A stretch of 64,000 bases of DNA from Pelodera strongyloides (GCA_036852015.1 JAANDG010000454.1:56732-120731), one strand, 5' to 3'. Positions 1-12,513 are shown, counted from the first letter of the stretch. Program-made: numbers and translations. Notes: generated by a model not told the origin, from the letters alone.

Positions 1-2168
1 CTTGCTATATTTTTTGCTCTACTTCGTTGTCCTATTGAAGAACTAAAACTGATCGATATTCGAGTTGTCACTTCGTCAGTGTGTCACGAATGCGGATCGA
101 AGGGAGATTTGTATCGATATACCTTCCACACCATATTGTGTGCGAATTGTCTGATCCTCCACAATCAAGATCAGAAAGACTGTTGGCCCATAACTTGCTC
201 TTTGGAACACTGGTTTTTGAAAATTATGGATGAATTCACTTCTATCAAAGTCACTGTTACTGAGCTAAGGAAAACTAAGCTGAGAATAAAGATGATCTGC
301 CCAAAATGCACTAATGGTGAGGATTATGACTTTGTGAATACGGAATTGTTGGAGTGCAAAAATTGCGATACTTCCTGGATTGTCAAGTGTTATTGCATGT
401 TTGCATTTTGGCTGATTCTAGTGGATATTCTGTCCTTTACCAACAATCAGCTAGCACTTTTAACATATTCAAAATGGATGGACGCATGCAGTTGTTCTAA
501 GTGCAGAAATGAAGAACATGAGACGCGCATGAAGTCATTCGCTGTGGAAGGAAGTAAAAACGAACCAATACCTATTCATAGCCTCTTCAAGCAAAACGTG
601 CCGAAATCTACTACATCATCTATTTCGTTCGGGCAGTTTTTACTTGAAGAAGCCAGCGGGAAAAATGCCTCAACCACAGCCAGCCCAAGCAACAACTACC
701 CGCAATTTTCAAGGTACGCAATTATTAATTTCTCCTGCGATAATCCGCAAATAGGTAACTTAACTCTGATTCACTTTGCATTTACAAGATTAGCAAAATA
801 GAGTTTCCACCGTTTCTATTAAAACCAAATTTCACAAATTACACAGTGCTTAATTCCAAAACATGCAGTTGGCTTGCGTTGAGGCTCCCACTTGTTTTGC
901 TTTACTCAAGCCACGTCCCAGATTGAATCCTTCGAAAGAAATGTCAGAAAGCCCAGGGACTTCACTTCTGGAGTCACGCAAAGTGGTCCATCCCACCTTA
1001 AGTTCTCTGGATACGAGCGATCCAACAAACTATGGAAACATCTCCACAATGGGCACATGCGAGAAACTAAATAACGCGACAAAGATAAAGTAAGTTGAGA
1101 GTACAGACACGCGATATAACATGCTGGTAAAGCACTGATTGTGACTGAATAATAAATACGCGAACAATTGTAGGTTTCTCAATTTCCGACAGGTTATCGG
1201 AGAGTTTTTTGAACCGCATGATGTTTTTTCTGGATCCTGTAGGATAGTTTAGGTGCAAATGTGGCCGAATGGACGACTTGAAGGACATGTTTTATTGCCG
1301 GACTTGCTCAGAATACGGAATATGTGGCCTGTGTGGGATGAAAAATCACAAACTTCATGACACTGAGGAAGTAATGAACTCAAGCGTTTTGGCAATGGTC
1401 AGCACATACTCGGAGAAGAATTTGAAAAAAATGCATGCTTGGGTTGAAGAATACCGACAAGTGAACAGCGAGGTGAGCACTTTCTAGACGTTACTGCGGG
1501 GTAAAGGAAAAGCCCGGCTTGCCTTATGTCCGCCCCGAGATTTCAGAAAAACATAATAGTTGGTATTGTGTTATTGTGGGAAACTCAAACGTACGGTACC
1601 TGAAAATAAGGGTAACCTTTTACCCGATTCCTGAGAATTCTGATACTACTTCTTTGTAGTTTACTCTGAACTCTATCAATACGGAATAGAGCGTTATAAT
1701 AGGTAGAACCGATAATATTCTTTAGTCGAAAGAGAACTATCGACAATTGTGTGAGCTTCTGGGTGCTCTCTATAAAAGGGCCTCAACTTGTGGAGACATT
1801 GAACGTTGTAGAGAAAGACTCTCGAAATGTGATATGGACAGAGTTGACTATCACATCAAACACCTTCTGCACTCAATGAAAAAGGCGAGCTTCCCTTTAA
1901 AAAAATCGTTTACGCTTTCAATATGCCCTCCTTTATTCAAGAGTGTTGCAATACATTTTCAAAACGGACTTATTACTTGTCCCGCAGAAGTCCAGAGTAG
2001 ACGGCAACGAGTTCTAGATGACGAATTGTTCGACGTCTTCTTCGGGCTATGCCCAGTAGGCTATGCGCAATAGGTCGACTAAAAAAGTTTGAGGTTTTTC
2101 TGTATTTTATTTCCATTTAGTCTAACGATGAAATCAAGGAGTTCCGCACGACGCTAGAGAATATCTGA
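1..2168 (+). CDS. Family A copy A1, Cys-rich/B-box-like protein (5' end outside window)
   Basis: Exons: 1-713 (open in frame 1 from the first base), 922-1089, 1253-1472, 1726-1884 and 2121-2168 (TGA). Junction phases are 2, 2, 0 and 0 and join correctly. The first exon carries C-x2-C pairs (CHECGSK, CPKCTNG, CKNCD, CSKC). Exon 3 begins CKCG and holds the B-box-like set C-x2-C, C-x2-C, H-x2-H. Exons 4-5 look helical and end in EFRTTLENI. Two oddities: the usual exon 2 acceptor CTCAG is CTCAAG, so the in-frame acceptor is CCCAG twelve bases downstream; and the exon 4 donor is GC (AAG|GCGAGC). If that intron stays in, the frame runs on to a TAG at 2071-2073. No disabling change is visible, so the copy may be functional. 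The function is unknown; zinc binding and a TRIM-like B-box/coiled-coil layout are inferences. Confidence 0.72.
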
Positions 2169-2905
2169 GGCAGAATGTCGAAAGTAAACTTGGACAGGAA
2201 ACTTTGATGCAAAGACCAGGACCAGCAGAATAGAATATGTGCCTGTTCTCTCACATGAGGTTGATAATATGGAGAATAGGTAATAAAGTTTAACTTAACA
2301 ACCTAAAGCATGCGCCTTTTTCGAAAATATTTAGACACCGATCTTACTGTGTATTGTGTTTAATATGTTATTTTCTGTCTTCTTTTTAAGATTATTTATT
2401 TGGCTATTATGTTTATTCATATATGGGATGTTTTCTATAGTTTTGCTTTCATGTTTTATTGCTGCGATTTATCATGTGTTCTCACTTTGCCTTGCTTATT
2501 TCATTTATATGTGCGTCGCTTTTATTTTTGTCAAGTTGTTGTTTTTTTATGTCGAAATTAATATTCTATTCAGAGTGACAGTAATGATTTTAAATTTTTT
2601 CTTTCCATTTTTCTCTTCATTTAGTGAAAATCTAGTGTAACTTTTTAAAGTATTGTTTGTTTATTATGTATGTTTTTTTGCTTAATCTTCACTGTTTTTT
2701 TAGTAAATATTTGTAAATATGGTTTTTTATGGTCTCGGTTTGATATTCTAGGCTGCCTTTATCCAGACTTTTTTCTGTCAGGAAAGAGTATCCAGACGGG
2801 AAGATTCACCAAGTTACACTGTGTTGACTAATGGTAGATTGTGATGTATAACTATGTTCTGCGAGGAAACACTTCGGATATATATTTATTGTGTGTGAGG
2901 ATAAA
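2169..2905 (+). other. A1 3' UTR and AT-rich spacer
   Basis: An AATAAA sits about 115 bases after the stop (near 2282), a plausible polyadenylation signal. The rest is T-rich DNA that recurs after every A copy (about 13690, 20600, 29360, 42450, 47830, 54520 and 61240). It can be read as a hydrophobic peptide, but this follows from the T-rich composition. From about 2750 a second repeated block begins (again at 48250 and 61670) that leads into family B. Confidence 0.6.
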
Positions 2906-4075
2906 ATGAATGATATAAAGACAATGTTCGATAATAATGAAAATGCAGGTAATGATAAGGTTACAGCAAGGTGAGTACTTTAACGACAGTAGTGTACTGG
3001 TGCGATGGGTTATGGCAAAGGTAAGCCAGAGCAAGTGCCGTCTGGTGATAAGGTGGACCTTTAATATAGCAGATCAATCGGGTGTAAATGTATTTGTGTT
3101 GTGGTAGTAGGGGCTATCAAAGGGGATCATCTTTGCTTAGTGTCCTTGAGTGAGGGTACGGTATTCTCGTTTATTGGCGAGGAGCCGAGACATACACATG
3201 CTACACACGTCATGGTACATTATTGTAGTGTTTTTTTTAAATAGACCATTAGCACCAACATTCCAAATAAAATTAACTTCAGCTCAAGTATAATAATAAA
3301 GTTGAATCATACTTTATAGGGGAAATCTTTGAAATATGTGAGCTTTTCCAATAATACAATACCTTTGTAAATATTCTCGTTTCTAGGCGGGATTCTCCGC
3401 CCCCGAGTGGATGTTCAACTCTCAGTAAAACCAATGAATAGAAGAGTAATTGTTTTGAAATACCTGCTCTTTATTTGACATACCATATTTGCATACTAAA
3501 TATTTGGTCCTACTGCATTATTATACTCACTGTGTTGGAACTCCCAGCCCATTTCTCTCGTTAATTGTTGCTTTACTTACCGTAATACTGTTGCTAATTA
3601 TTCGAGTTCTCGCCGCCTTGCCTTACAATAACCTGCACATCATTAATTGTACAGCAATTTTAGGGGGGCCCTCCCAACGTTCCCGTGTCATTCTATACAG
3701 GGCTACTCGATTCTTCTGGAGAGCCTCTGTAGTGCTTCGTGCACATCCCTGAATGGCAGTAGCTCCACCGACTTACCATTATGTGTCCCTCGCAGGCCTT
3801 TGGCCAATTATTTGACTACAGTACCGTGTTCACTAATAAATTGTTTTGTTATATCGTTTGTGTTGATATCCTGGCCAAGTGCTACGGAACTGAACATCTA
3901 CGCAAGCACTGCTCACTTTGTTTACACGGTAGTCCACTCGCGTTGTAGTGCTATACAAGTTCACGTAATTCACCAGAATACAATAATTATAATAATTCCT
4001 AGCTATAACAACGCACTAGTTCAAAGACTGACATAATGGTACATAATGAAGGGAACTCAACGGTGATGGATTTAA

Positions 4076-4432
4076 AGGGTCAGGCCCATTTCAAATTACC
4101 CCTATTTTTGATGACTCCATCGGATTCTCCGTTTCAAATATAGTAGGCTGAATTTTTTTCCAATTTTCAGTCGCAATATTCACGCAGTATTCCATTCGCG
4201 CTGATTGGCCAATATCGCAATTGCCACGCCCAATAGAGCATATTGCCCAATTAGCGCGGAGGGGCGTGACAACTGCGATAAATAGTTGGGTATGGCTGGA
4301 AATGGTAAATTGCTGAATACTGCGTGAATTTTGCGCTTGAAAATTAGAAAAATATCGCATCCTACTATATTTGACATGGAGAATCAGATAGAATCATCAA
4401 AAATAGGGGTCATTTGAAATGGGCCTGACCCT
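4076..4432. mobile_element. TTAA-flanked MITE (AGGGTCAGGCCC ends)
   Basis: Long terminal inverted repeats start AGGGTCAGGCCCATTTCAAA and are mirrored at the right end. TTAA lies on both sides (4072-4075 and 4433-4436). The element is almost wholly palindromic and has no coding potential. Confidence 0.8.
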
Positions 4433-4742
4433 TTAATAACAACGTTTTTAAGTTTCTTCGTTGTAGGTCACAGTTAGCTTTGGAAAATGAGGCATTCATT
4501 ATTCTAAACAGTCCTTCCGAGGATCGTGCGGTCTTTAATAAAGTAAGAACTAATATTTCTCTGATTTTCGTGCGCGAGAAACAATTTACCGTAGTCAGAG
4601 ACACCAAGAAATCTACCCTCAATTGTCACTCTCATTCGCGCTGGTTTGCCGTTTGCTAATAACGCAATTGCCACACCCAATATTGGCCAATCAGTGCGAC
4701 AATTGCGATATTTGGCATGAAGACTCAGATTAAGTGATCAAG

Positions 4743-5150
4743 AATAGGGACTACCTAGAGTGCCCGACAGATTAACTGTCTGATTGTTTGCACTTGTTTC
4801 CCGAAAACATACTGTTGTGACTCAAGGTACTAGCAAAACAATTTATTTTTAACCCAATCAAATGACTGTTAATTAGAATGGAGAGGGTAGGGGCGACGTC
4901 CGATCCAGGAGGGCAGACGATCAACGATAGTGGCGAGCGGCGGTTGAGATCTTTCCCCGGCTGCTCCTTGGGTTGTTCCCTGAAGTGTTGATGCGGCTCC
5001 TGAAAGGTCAGAAGGTAGAGTAGAGTAGAAGTTGGAAGAGCGGTTTTCTGGTCGAAGAGGTCTATATCTACTCCTTAGAACATTTCCTTTTAGTCTACTC
5101 TCACTATGCCAATGTTCCAATATAGCCCACTTGTAGACATACTATAACAT
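4743..5150 (-). repeat. GC-richer repeated module with antisense reading frame
   Basis: This module lies between family B exons X and Z and recurs near 15640-16010, 37415-37900 (carrying a MITE) and 50075-50720 (partly replaced by another element). On the - strand a frame of about 70-80 codons rich in P, S, R and L stays open in two copies (4869-5120 and 15765-15980). I cannot assign it. It could be an old retroelement piece or simply GC-rich spacer. Confidence 0.35.
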
Positions 5151-5207
5151 ATGACACCTACAACGTCCATTTATAGCGGTTGTTCAGTGCGCTAAAGAGT
5201 CAGTAAA

Positions 5208-5520
5208 GGCGCGTTCGAGTTGGGAAATGTTTGAAGAATTCCGGAAAAGTTTGGTTCAAGATGGACATCGGAAACGTAAATTTTCCTTACTGGAAAAGTT
5301 CATGCACCGTAATGGAAAAGTGCTGTTTTTCCGCTATATAGCCCCAACCGTCGGGGTCGACTTCGAACGGGCGATCCATTCTTGGATCCGGCAGTGTTAA
5401 AAAATAATATCCCACAACGATTCCACTACGGTAGATTTTGATTTTTCTGCATGTTTTTCCGTCCATCTTGAACCAACTTTTTCCGGAATTCTTCAAACTT
5501 TTCCCATCTTAAATGCGGCT
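5208..5520. mobile_element. Inverted-repeat element in B1 intron
   Basis: The ends are long inverted repeats built on TTTGAAGAATTCCGGAAAA and GGTTCAAGATGGA, mirrored at 5462-5520. The matching spacer in other copies reads CAGTAAAAAGAAG without the insert, which suggests a TAAA target duplication (5204-5207 and 5521-5524). No ORF of note is present. Confidence 0.7.
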
Positions 5521-6349
5521 TAAAAAGAAGCATCTGTCTCTCCATGTTCGTCCAAATGGATAGTTCCTTTTCCAACCGATGTGCCTTCGCAAAAGAAGCA
5601 TACTTATACATATACTTTTTGAAACGTATAAACACAAGATTATCAAATCTAACTAGTTCACAATTAGGAATGCAAGAAGATATATTTACAAATCGATATT
5701 TCCTTTGAATGTATGAATCACTCTGCCACGTTGAAGCTGTGCGCTCAATTCGCCCGAATGTGCGATAAGATAAGGAGCAATAAGTGAAGGGAAAATATTC
5801 TGGGAAATGCTCCCAAACAAGAATTCATTTTCTCACAGATTACCTTTCAGGGAAGGAGTTTCAAGAAAATTGAGCGCTTAGAATTGTTTCGAAAGAAGAA
5901 CGTAGTTACATTCTACAATTAATATCCGTTCTTATATTAAATATTCATTTCAAAGTGTGCGCATGTTTACTCAGATTTGAAAACAGTAATCAACCACTAA
6001 GTGCTCAAGTCGCAATCAAATTTTTTTTTTTTTGAAAAAAATAATGTTGTTAAACACTTGATTTTCTTGAGCTCCGTTTATTATGAAGAATATTGCTGTA
6101 GAAACAATGGTTCTGTAGTGCTACTCAATTTGGGGTATTAGAACTTAGAACATTCAGATGACGAAAGTCCGTTGCGTACCTTTTGCTGACTTATCGAAAT
6201 AGTTTTTCTATTCTTATTTTGTTTCAAAATCTCTGTACATGCGCTCATTTCCCTTCTCACGATGTGCGAACTTGTGAACTATTCACAAACAAAATGGAAA
6301 ATATTGTAAACTATGTCGAGTTGCTAATATACTATGCTCATTATATCTA

Positions 6350-6424
6350 TGATTGACTATATCGATAAGAACTTGGTTTTGTTGTCCGGTGCCTTACTGT
6401 AACTACCTTTTTATAGAATCGCCA
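6350..6424 (+). promoter_or_regulatory. Conserved upstream module of family A with acceptor before the ATG
   Basis: A block with TATCGATAAGAACTTGG, then CTTACTGTAACTACC and TTTTTATAG|AATCGCC, immediately precedes ATG 6425. It recurs almost unchanged before A3 (about 16925-17009), A4 (25405-25473), A7 (51875-51947) and A8 (58133-58200). Before A5 it is split by a LINE fragment, and A6 lacks it. The acceptor before the start codon fits spliced-leader addition or a 5' UTR intron. TATCGATA matches the insect DRE core-promoter motif, but relevance here is unproven. Confidence 0.5.
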
Positions 6425-8320
6425 ATGAAATTGCTAGAGGAATTTGGATGCGATACTTGCGGAGTGAAATTTGTCAACAAAGTAGTGGAAGAGGGAGTGG
6501 GCAACTATTTCGACAATTATTCCTGTCAGAAGTGCTGCCGATTTCGTTGCGAGAAATGTTTTTCTTCCCAGTCAGCTTGCAATTGCGGGAATGGGATGGA
6601 ATATGATTTGACGCTTGATACATTTATTGCTCTACTCCATTGTCCTGTCGAAGAACTAAAACTGATGGATATTCGAGTTGTCACTTCGTCGGTGTGTCAC
6701 GCATGCGGATCGAAGGAAGATTTGTATCGATATACCTTCCACACCATTTTGTGTGCGCATTGTCTGTTCCGCAATGATCAGAAACACTTTTGGCCCATAA
6801 CTTGCTCTTTGGAACACTGGTTTTTGAAAATTATGGATGAATTCACTTCTATCAAAGTCACTGTTACTGAGCTAAGGAAAACTAAGCTGAGAATAAAGAT
6901 GATCTGCCCAAAATGCACCAATGGTGAGGATTATCACTTTGTGACTAAAAGGTTGTTGGAGTGCAAAAATTGCAATACTTCCTGGAATTTCAAGTGAAAT
7001 TGCATGTATGTATTTTGGCTGATTCTATGGAATATTCTGTCCTTTTCCAAAAACCAGCTAACACTTTTAACATATTCAAAATGGTCGGATGCATACAGTT
7101 GTTCTCAGTGCAGAAATGAAGAACATGAGACGCTCATCATGAAGTCGTTCGTTGTGGAAGTAAGCAAAAACGAACCAATACCTCTTCATACCCTCTTCAA
7201 GCAAAACGTGCCGAAATCTACTAAATCATCTATTTCGCTCGGGGAGTTTTTGCTTGAAGAGACCAGCGGGAAAAATTCCTACAGCACAGCCAGCAAAAGC
7301 AGCAACTACCCGCAACTTTCAAGGTACGCAATTATTTTAAAAAATCCCCTGTGATAATTCGCAAATAGGTAACTTAGAGCAAAATAGTGTTTCCTACCCT
7401 GGAGCGTTGCCCAGTAAATCCGAAAGAAATTTATATGGACGGTTTAGTTGTACTGTTTCTATTAAAACTAATTTTCACAAATTACACAGTGCTTAATTCA
7501 AAAACATGCTGTTGACAAGCGTTGAGGCTCCCACGTCTTTTACTTTACTCAGGCCACGTCCCAGAATCTCTCCTTCGAAAGAAATGTTGGAAAAGGCAGG
7601 GTCCTCACTTCTGGAGTCTCGCAAAGTTGTCCATCTCACCGTTAGTTCTCTGGATACGAGAGATCCAACAAACTATGGAAACATCTCCACAATGGGCACA
7701 TGCATGGAACCAAATGACGCGACAAAGATAAAGTGAGTTCAGACACAAAATATGAAGACCTTTGCTTGTGTCTTACATATTATTTGCCCACAGCCATATT
7801 TGTGAGACGACAGTTGACTACCCTTGTGTGCATAACATGTCAAGCACCGGAGCTATCATTGTGCTTGACAATACCGATTGAGCGTCGCGTTGCACCATTT
7901 TTCTTCTTGATGATACGGTGTTATTCAGAGAATTTTTTATTTTTGCTTTAGTAGCAGACGCAGACGTGGGTACACAACGAGAAAGAAATAATTTAGATGT
8001 AAATGTGGTCGAATGGATGCTTTGAAGGACATGTTTTATTGTCGGACTTGCTCAGAATATGGAATATGTTCCCTGTGTGGGATGAAAAATCACAAACTTC
8101 ATGACACTGAGGAAGTAATGAACTCAAGCGTTTTGGCAATGGTCAGCACACACTCAGAGAAAAACTTGAAAAAAATTCATGCTTGGGTTGAAGAATACCG
8201 TCAAGTGAACAGCGAGGTGAGCACTATGGGAACGCCCGTTTTTAGTTTGTGATGTCAAGTTGTGATGTCAACCTTTGGGAGCCGATTGTTTTTTTTTATG
8301 AAGTTTTTGTGTGATTTTAA

Positions 8321-8707
8321 AGGGCATGTCAAGGGGGATTCTGCGCAGAATGGCATCTCCTGGCGCATATTAAGTAAATCTCGAACGGCGCACAATACAG
8401 TATACCCATAAAAATGGCGCCAGAATAAAATATTTGAGATTTTGTCATAAACGTGAACACAACCCGCCGCAACGCAAGCAAACGGGAGCGTTGCGGCGAG
8501 CCGGTAATTCAAACAGTCCCGTGGACAGCGATTTGGCTTAGCTCTGTCCAGACGACTCGAATCCCATACTGAAGGAGTTTTTGGAGGGGTTTGAAATTGT
8601 TTTTCTTCTTACATGAAAGTTTTTGTTTATTTTTATTTTCACTTTCCTTACCTTCAAAACGCAAGCTTTTTTTGAGCCCAACATGCAAAACCGGCTTGAC
8701 ATTCCCT
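8321..8707. mobile_element. TTAA-flanked MITE in A2 intron 3
   Basis: Ends are AGGGCATGTCAAGGGGGA and its approximate mirror CGGCTTGACATTCCCT. TTAA lies at 8317-8320 and 8708-8711. It is absent from the same intron of A3, where the sequence runs GATTTTAAAGGTTCGG directly, so it is the younger of the two adjacent insertions. Confidence 0.8.
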
Positions 8708-8711
8708 TTAA

Positions 8712-9132
8712 AGGTTCGGTTTCACTTCGTGATTGTTAGTTTCCTCCCGCTTTTATTAACTATGAAAACTTCAAGGTAATATGATTCCAATAACAAATCA
8801 CAAGCTCAGGTGTTGCTCATTTTTGTTTCGAGTCCCAGACCGTGTTGTAGTTGAGAGAGCACTGGAAAATTGAGATTCTTGACTTGCCCTGAAGAAAATT
8901 ATCCATTTCATGGATGGAATTGTCTCAGCTCTCGCCGCCCCAGGCCAAGTTGTCGTTTCCAATGCTCTCTGGTTTTCTTTAGCATATAGCAAGGTCTGGG
9001 ACTTGGGACCAAAATGATTTACAGGAGCACTTGAACATGTGATTTGCCATTGGGGGCATGGTTGACTACGAATTTTCACGGTCGATAAAAAATAGAATAA
9101 TAAACTAACGATCGTGAAGCGACACTGTCCCT
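8712..9132. mobile_element. TTAA-flanked MITE shared by A2-A5, intron 3
   Basis: Inverted ends GGTTCGGTTTCACTTCGTGA / CGTGAAGCGACACTGTCCCT lie next to TTAA. The same element sits at the same place in A3 (18938-19371), A4 (27827-28247, left end lost) and A5 (41432-41852). It is absent from A1, A6, A7 and A8. Confidence 0.8.
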
Positions 9133-12109
9133 TTAAGTTAACCTTAAATAAGACCTTCATGTATTTTATTCATTGTAAACCTAATTTAGAGGCAAATCAC
9201 AAGTCTATGTTTATTATTATTGCTTATAAGCTTGATACTATCATTGCAGTCGGAACAAAACTATCGACAATTGTGTGAGCTTCTGGGGGCTGTTTATAAA
9301 AGGGCCTCAACTTGCGGGGACATCGAACGATGTGGAGAAATACTCTCAAAATGTGATATCACTAGAGTTGACGGTCACATCAAACTTCTTTTACACGCTA
9401 TGAAAAAGGTAATCTTCAATTAAAAAATCGTTTACGCTTTAAAGGATCAGGCCCACCGATATAAATCTATATTTATTATTTGTTCATAATTCATAAAAAG
9501 TGTATTTATTATAATATATACAGACTAAATATTATTCAGTTTTACCACGGGGAAGTTTTTCCGGTGAGCTTTCCTCACGGAAGGCACCGTAGTCTCATAT
9601 TTGTTTGAAGGTGTATGCATGTTTTGTTCGTCTTGGTTTTTCGGGAAATGCCTCGTTGTCTGCACTCTCATGTGCATATACTACTAGGATGTTGTTCTGC
9701 GAATTCGCACCGGAAAAACTGCGAATTCGCACCGGAAAAAAACCAAAAAGAATTCTCTTGGTATTCTTTTTGGTTTTTTGGCTCTGCGAATTCGCAGTTT
9801 TTCCGGTGCGAATTCGCAAAATGCTCTCTCACCTGAGAGAGAGCAGACATCGAAGAAATCCCTCCAGACTACCTACGGTAAACCATGCGACATATATAAA
9901 ACAAAATAAAATTTACCGCACTGAAATAAAAAAAAGAATAGGTTTAAAATTTTTATTATTCATTAGAAAAAAGGAAACGAACAACAAATCAACTATTTTA
10001 CAATGAGTAACTTAACAACAAAATTATGGCACAAGGGTTCGTAAACTCGCAATTTAGTCAAAAATAGAGTAACAAAATGTACTGTATTTTAAAGTCATTA
10101 AAGTTATTTAACGACGAAAAGTACATGCGGATTATCATAACAATAAGGAAGAGTTTAACGACAACAAACAATAAAAACAAGAGGGCATAACGGGTAAACG
10201 GGTACGCTACTCAAACCGTAATAAGGTAAGTGGACCAGTTTCACTTTAGTAAACAAATGCTACCTAACGAGAAACTATGCACAAGATAAAGCGGATGAAG
10301 GAAAAAATTAGTTGGAATTCTCACTGAGCTGACTGAGCGTAAATAGTGAAAAAATTATATATATTCTGGAAAAATAGGTGACTTAATCTTCTCGCCTAAA
10401 AACCTTAGAGGCCTCCTGGAAAACAGCAAGAATAAATTGAAAATTTACACAAATAAAACGAAAATTACATTAATGAACAATGTACAGCTTAGAGTGAGAA
10501 CAAGAAAAACATTATTTTCGTATTTAACGAACTACTGCTCACTTGTTTTTTGGACAACTTCCATTCGAGCACAGAGCATTTTGATTCCTCAGCCTATGCC
10601 CGCAGATCTTGCAAATAACCACGGTCTCTTGAATAGTTCCTAAAAACATCGAAATAAGTCAAAAGTAAAATGATACATTTTATAGTTGGGTTGGAACCTG
10701 AAAACGCATTTCGTAGATGTAGACTTTTCATTACTTGGTCTCAGTCTCCACAATCGGACAATCGCGTACCCAAACACCCAAACTAAATTTAAACGTAGTA
10801 TAAAATTGGAATTCGAATCTCTACGACTTACCGATTTTATCAATTTAAGCGTGGCTCTCACATCGTTCGCAGAAAAACAAGGTTGACTTCCTATTCCATA
10901 GATAAGCCTTGACATTTCAAATAGTTCTTCTAGCTCTTTATCCGACCGGCTTCTTTGTATCCACTACAATAATTACTTTTTACACGAAAATCAGTATTAC
11001 TTCACAGAGGCAAATAAACCCACAATTAGTTAATAAAACCGCAAAAAACAGTCAATTCACAACACATACGAACCACAAAACGACTAAAATATAATGAATT
11101 CGCAATTTTACCTTGTGCAAAAAAAAATAGAAGCTCTTCTCTAACGGCCGCCATATCCTCCATTATTGGACCGTCAAAAACTTGTTCCTCCACAAATGAA
11201 CCGTTGCCTTGTATGGCTTGATTTGTGCGCGGTTGTTGCGACTATAAATTTTTTATAAGCTTAGTATACAGCACTATGTAAATTCGTCCAACTAACATAC
11301 AACGATAACTTTGAAAATAGTAAGGTAACCATACAAACAGATTATAAACGGATATATAATAATAAAAGAACAGAGTGTCCAGTATCCGTTCTCCTTGTCC
11401 CCTTATTGCCAAGTGACACGGAAAAGAGGGGGGAAAATTGGATACATGTTGGAAAATAAATGATACCAAAAATAAACTTACCACATTGAGTTGTTCATCA
11501 ATATCATCTGGAAATCCGCATTTGGCATGTGCACGTCTGCCCGATCAAAACCCTTAACTTCTTGCGTCATTTCTTAAACAACAGACGTAATTCATTGAAC
11601 CAATACAAACTAAATTAAAATCTGCAGTAGTGTATCATTTTCAAATGTAAATCTGCGGTGGCAGGCATAATAGTAAAACTCGCTTATTAATTTACCAATT
11701 TTCAACCCTGACCTTCTTCGCTTTCACTTTCATCCTCCTTGCCAACAATCTCCTCCGAAGTTTCAGTTTATTTCTGCTGCTCAATCTCCGATTGTTCATG
11801 CTAAATGATAATTGATAATTACCGTGCTATGGATCAAAATCTCTTTAACATATACAAAAAAGGTAGAAGAATTAATAACAATAAATAGAATAGAGAACAT
11901 AAATCTACAAAAACGACGCGGCGACCGACACTGACAATGACAACAACTGACGGCCTAAGATTACAAAAGAACATTTATTGTAAAATTTAGCCAGAAACAA
12001 ACACACCACTAGCTAGATTTACAAGCAGAAAGCCGCCTTGAATAACACCGTAACACTAAACACGTATACTAACTAAAAGTAATACTAAAAAAAGTAAAGA
12101 AACAACAAT

Positions 12110-12430
12110 TTCTCGTTCAAGCACAGGGCCACTCGTTTGTGGAACCTACTTCCTGATAGTATTGTTCTTTCGAGTTCCGTTGATTCGTTTAAAGCCCGCA
12201 TTGACGAGCTTGATCTAATCGAGCTTTATGAAGTAGCAAATAGAAACATTCACCCTTAGTTATTCACATGTACCTTCACTCCTTTGTTGTACATAGTTTT
12301 GTCGCTTGTTATATGCGCTTTGTTACTCTCATTGTTATTTGTTTTGTTGTTATTGTTGTTATATTATTATTGTCGTGTTTTTTTATCTTCCGCTTTACTT
12401 CGGTGTACACTGAATAAAGTATTCATATAT
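12110..12430 (+). mobile_element. 3' end of a non-LTR retrotransposon (ORF2 C-terminus)
   Basis: Codons 12110-12259 read FSFKHRATRLWNLLPDSI... and SSVDSFKARIDELDL before a TAG. This is the R-x-x-W-N-x-L-P ... S-V-x-x-F-K-x-x-(I/L)-D pattern typical of LINE ORF2 ends. A T-rich tail with AATAAA and TATATATACAAAAA follows. The copy is 5' truncated and lies inside the 3.36 kb element. Confidence 0.7.
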
Positions 12431-12513
12431 ATACAAAAATGACGCGCGCTGGGTAGGCGGGACCCAAAATAAAGTCGTGAACGCACAAAAATACAGGAAC
12501 ATGTTGCACATTA

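Larger units (their letters stand above)
2906..6189 (+). pseudogene. Family B copy B1 (three exons, broken)
   Basis: Exon Y is 2906-2970 (ATG, peptide starting MNDIKTMFDNNEN, ending in phase 2 before GTGAGT). Exon X is 4467-4542, bounded by TTGTAG and GTAAG; it reads SQLALENEAFIILN... and has lost 24 bases in frame compared with other copies. Exon Z runs nominally 5668-6189 and follows CACAATTAG. Phases fit: Y ends with AG, X begins with G, X ends in phase 0 and Z begins in phase 0. Z is disabled by TGA in place of GGA after KIRSNK and by a two-base insertion near 5834. A MITE lies in intron 1 and another inverted-repeat element in intron 2. I do not recognise the family. The model rests on conserved frames, splice sites and phases seen in several copies. 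Confidence 0.5.

Noticed and set aside
2356..2640. Hydrophobic membrane-like ORF after each A copy (also 13751, 20653, 42505, 47868, 61291)
   Set aside because: The DNA is T-rich, which forces Phe/Leu/Ile codons. Starts and ends differ between copies, insertions break it in A4 and A7, and it lies in the 3' spacer after the poly(A) signal. Repeat conservation explains its recurrence.
6353..6424. Upstream in-frame start (MTISIRTWFCC...) before A2, A4 and A7
   Set aside because: The frame crosses the likely splice acceptor and is not kept in A3 or A6. The ATG after the acceptor is shared by all copies.
9595..9850. Overlapping ORFs on both strands with CEFA/ANSH-type repeats
   Set aside because: They are read from the TGCGAATTCGCA palindromes at the end of the 3.36 kb element and are open in several frames by repetition alone.
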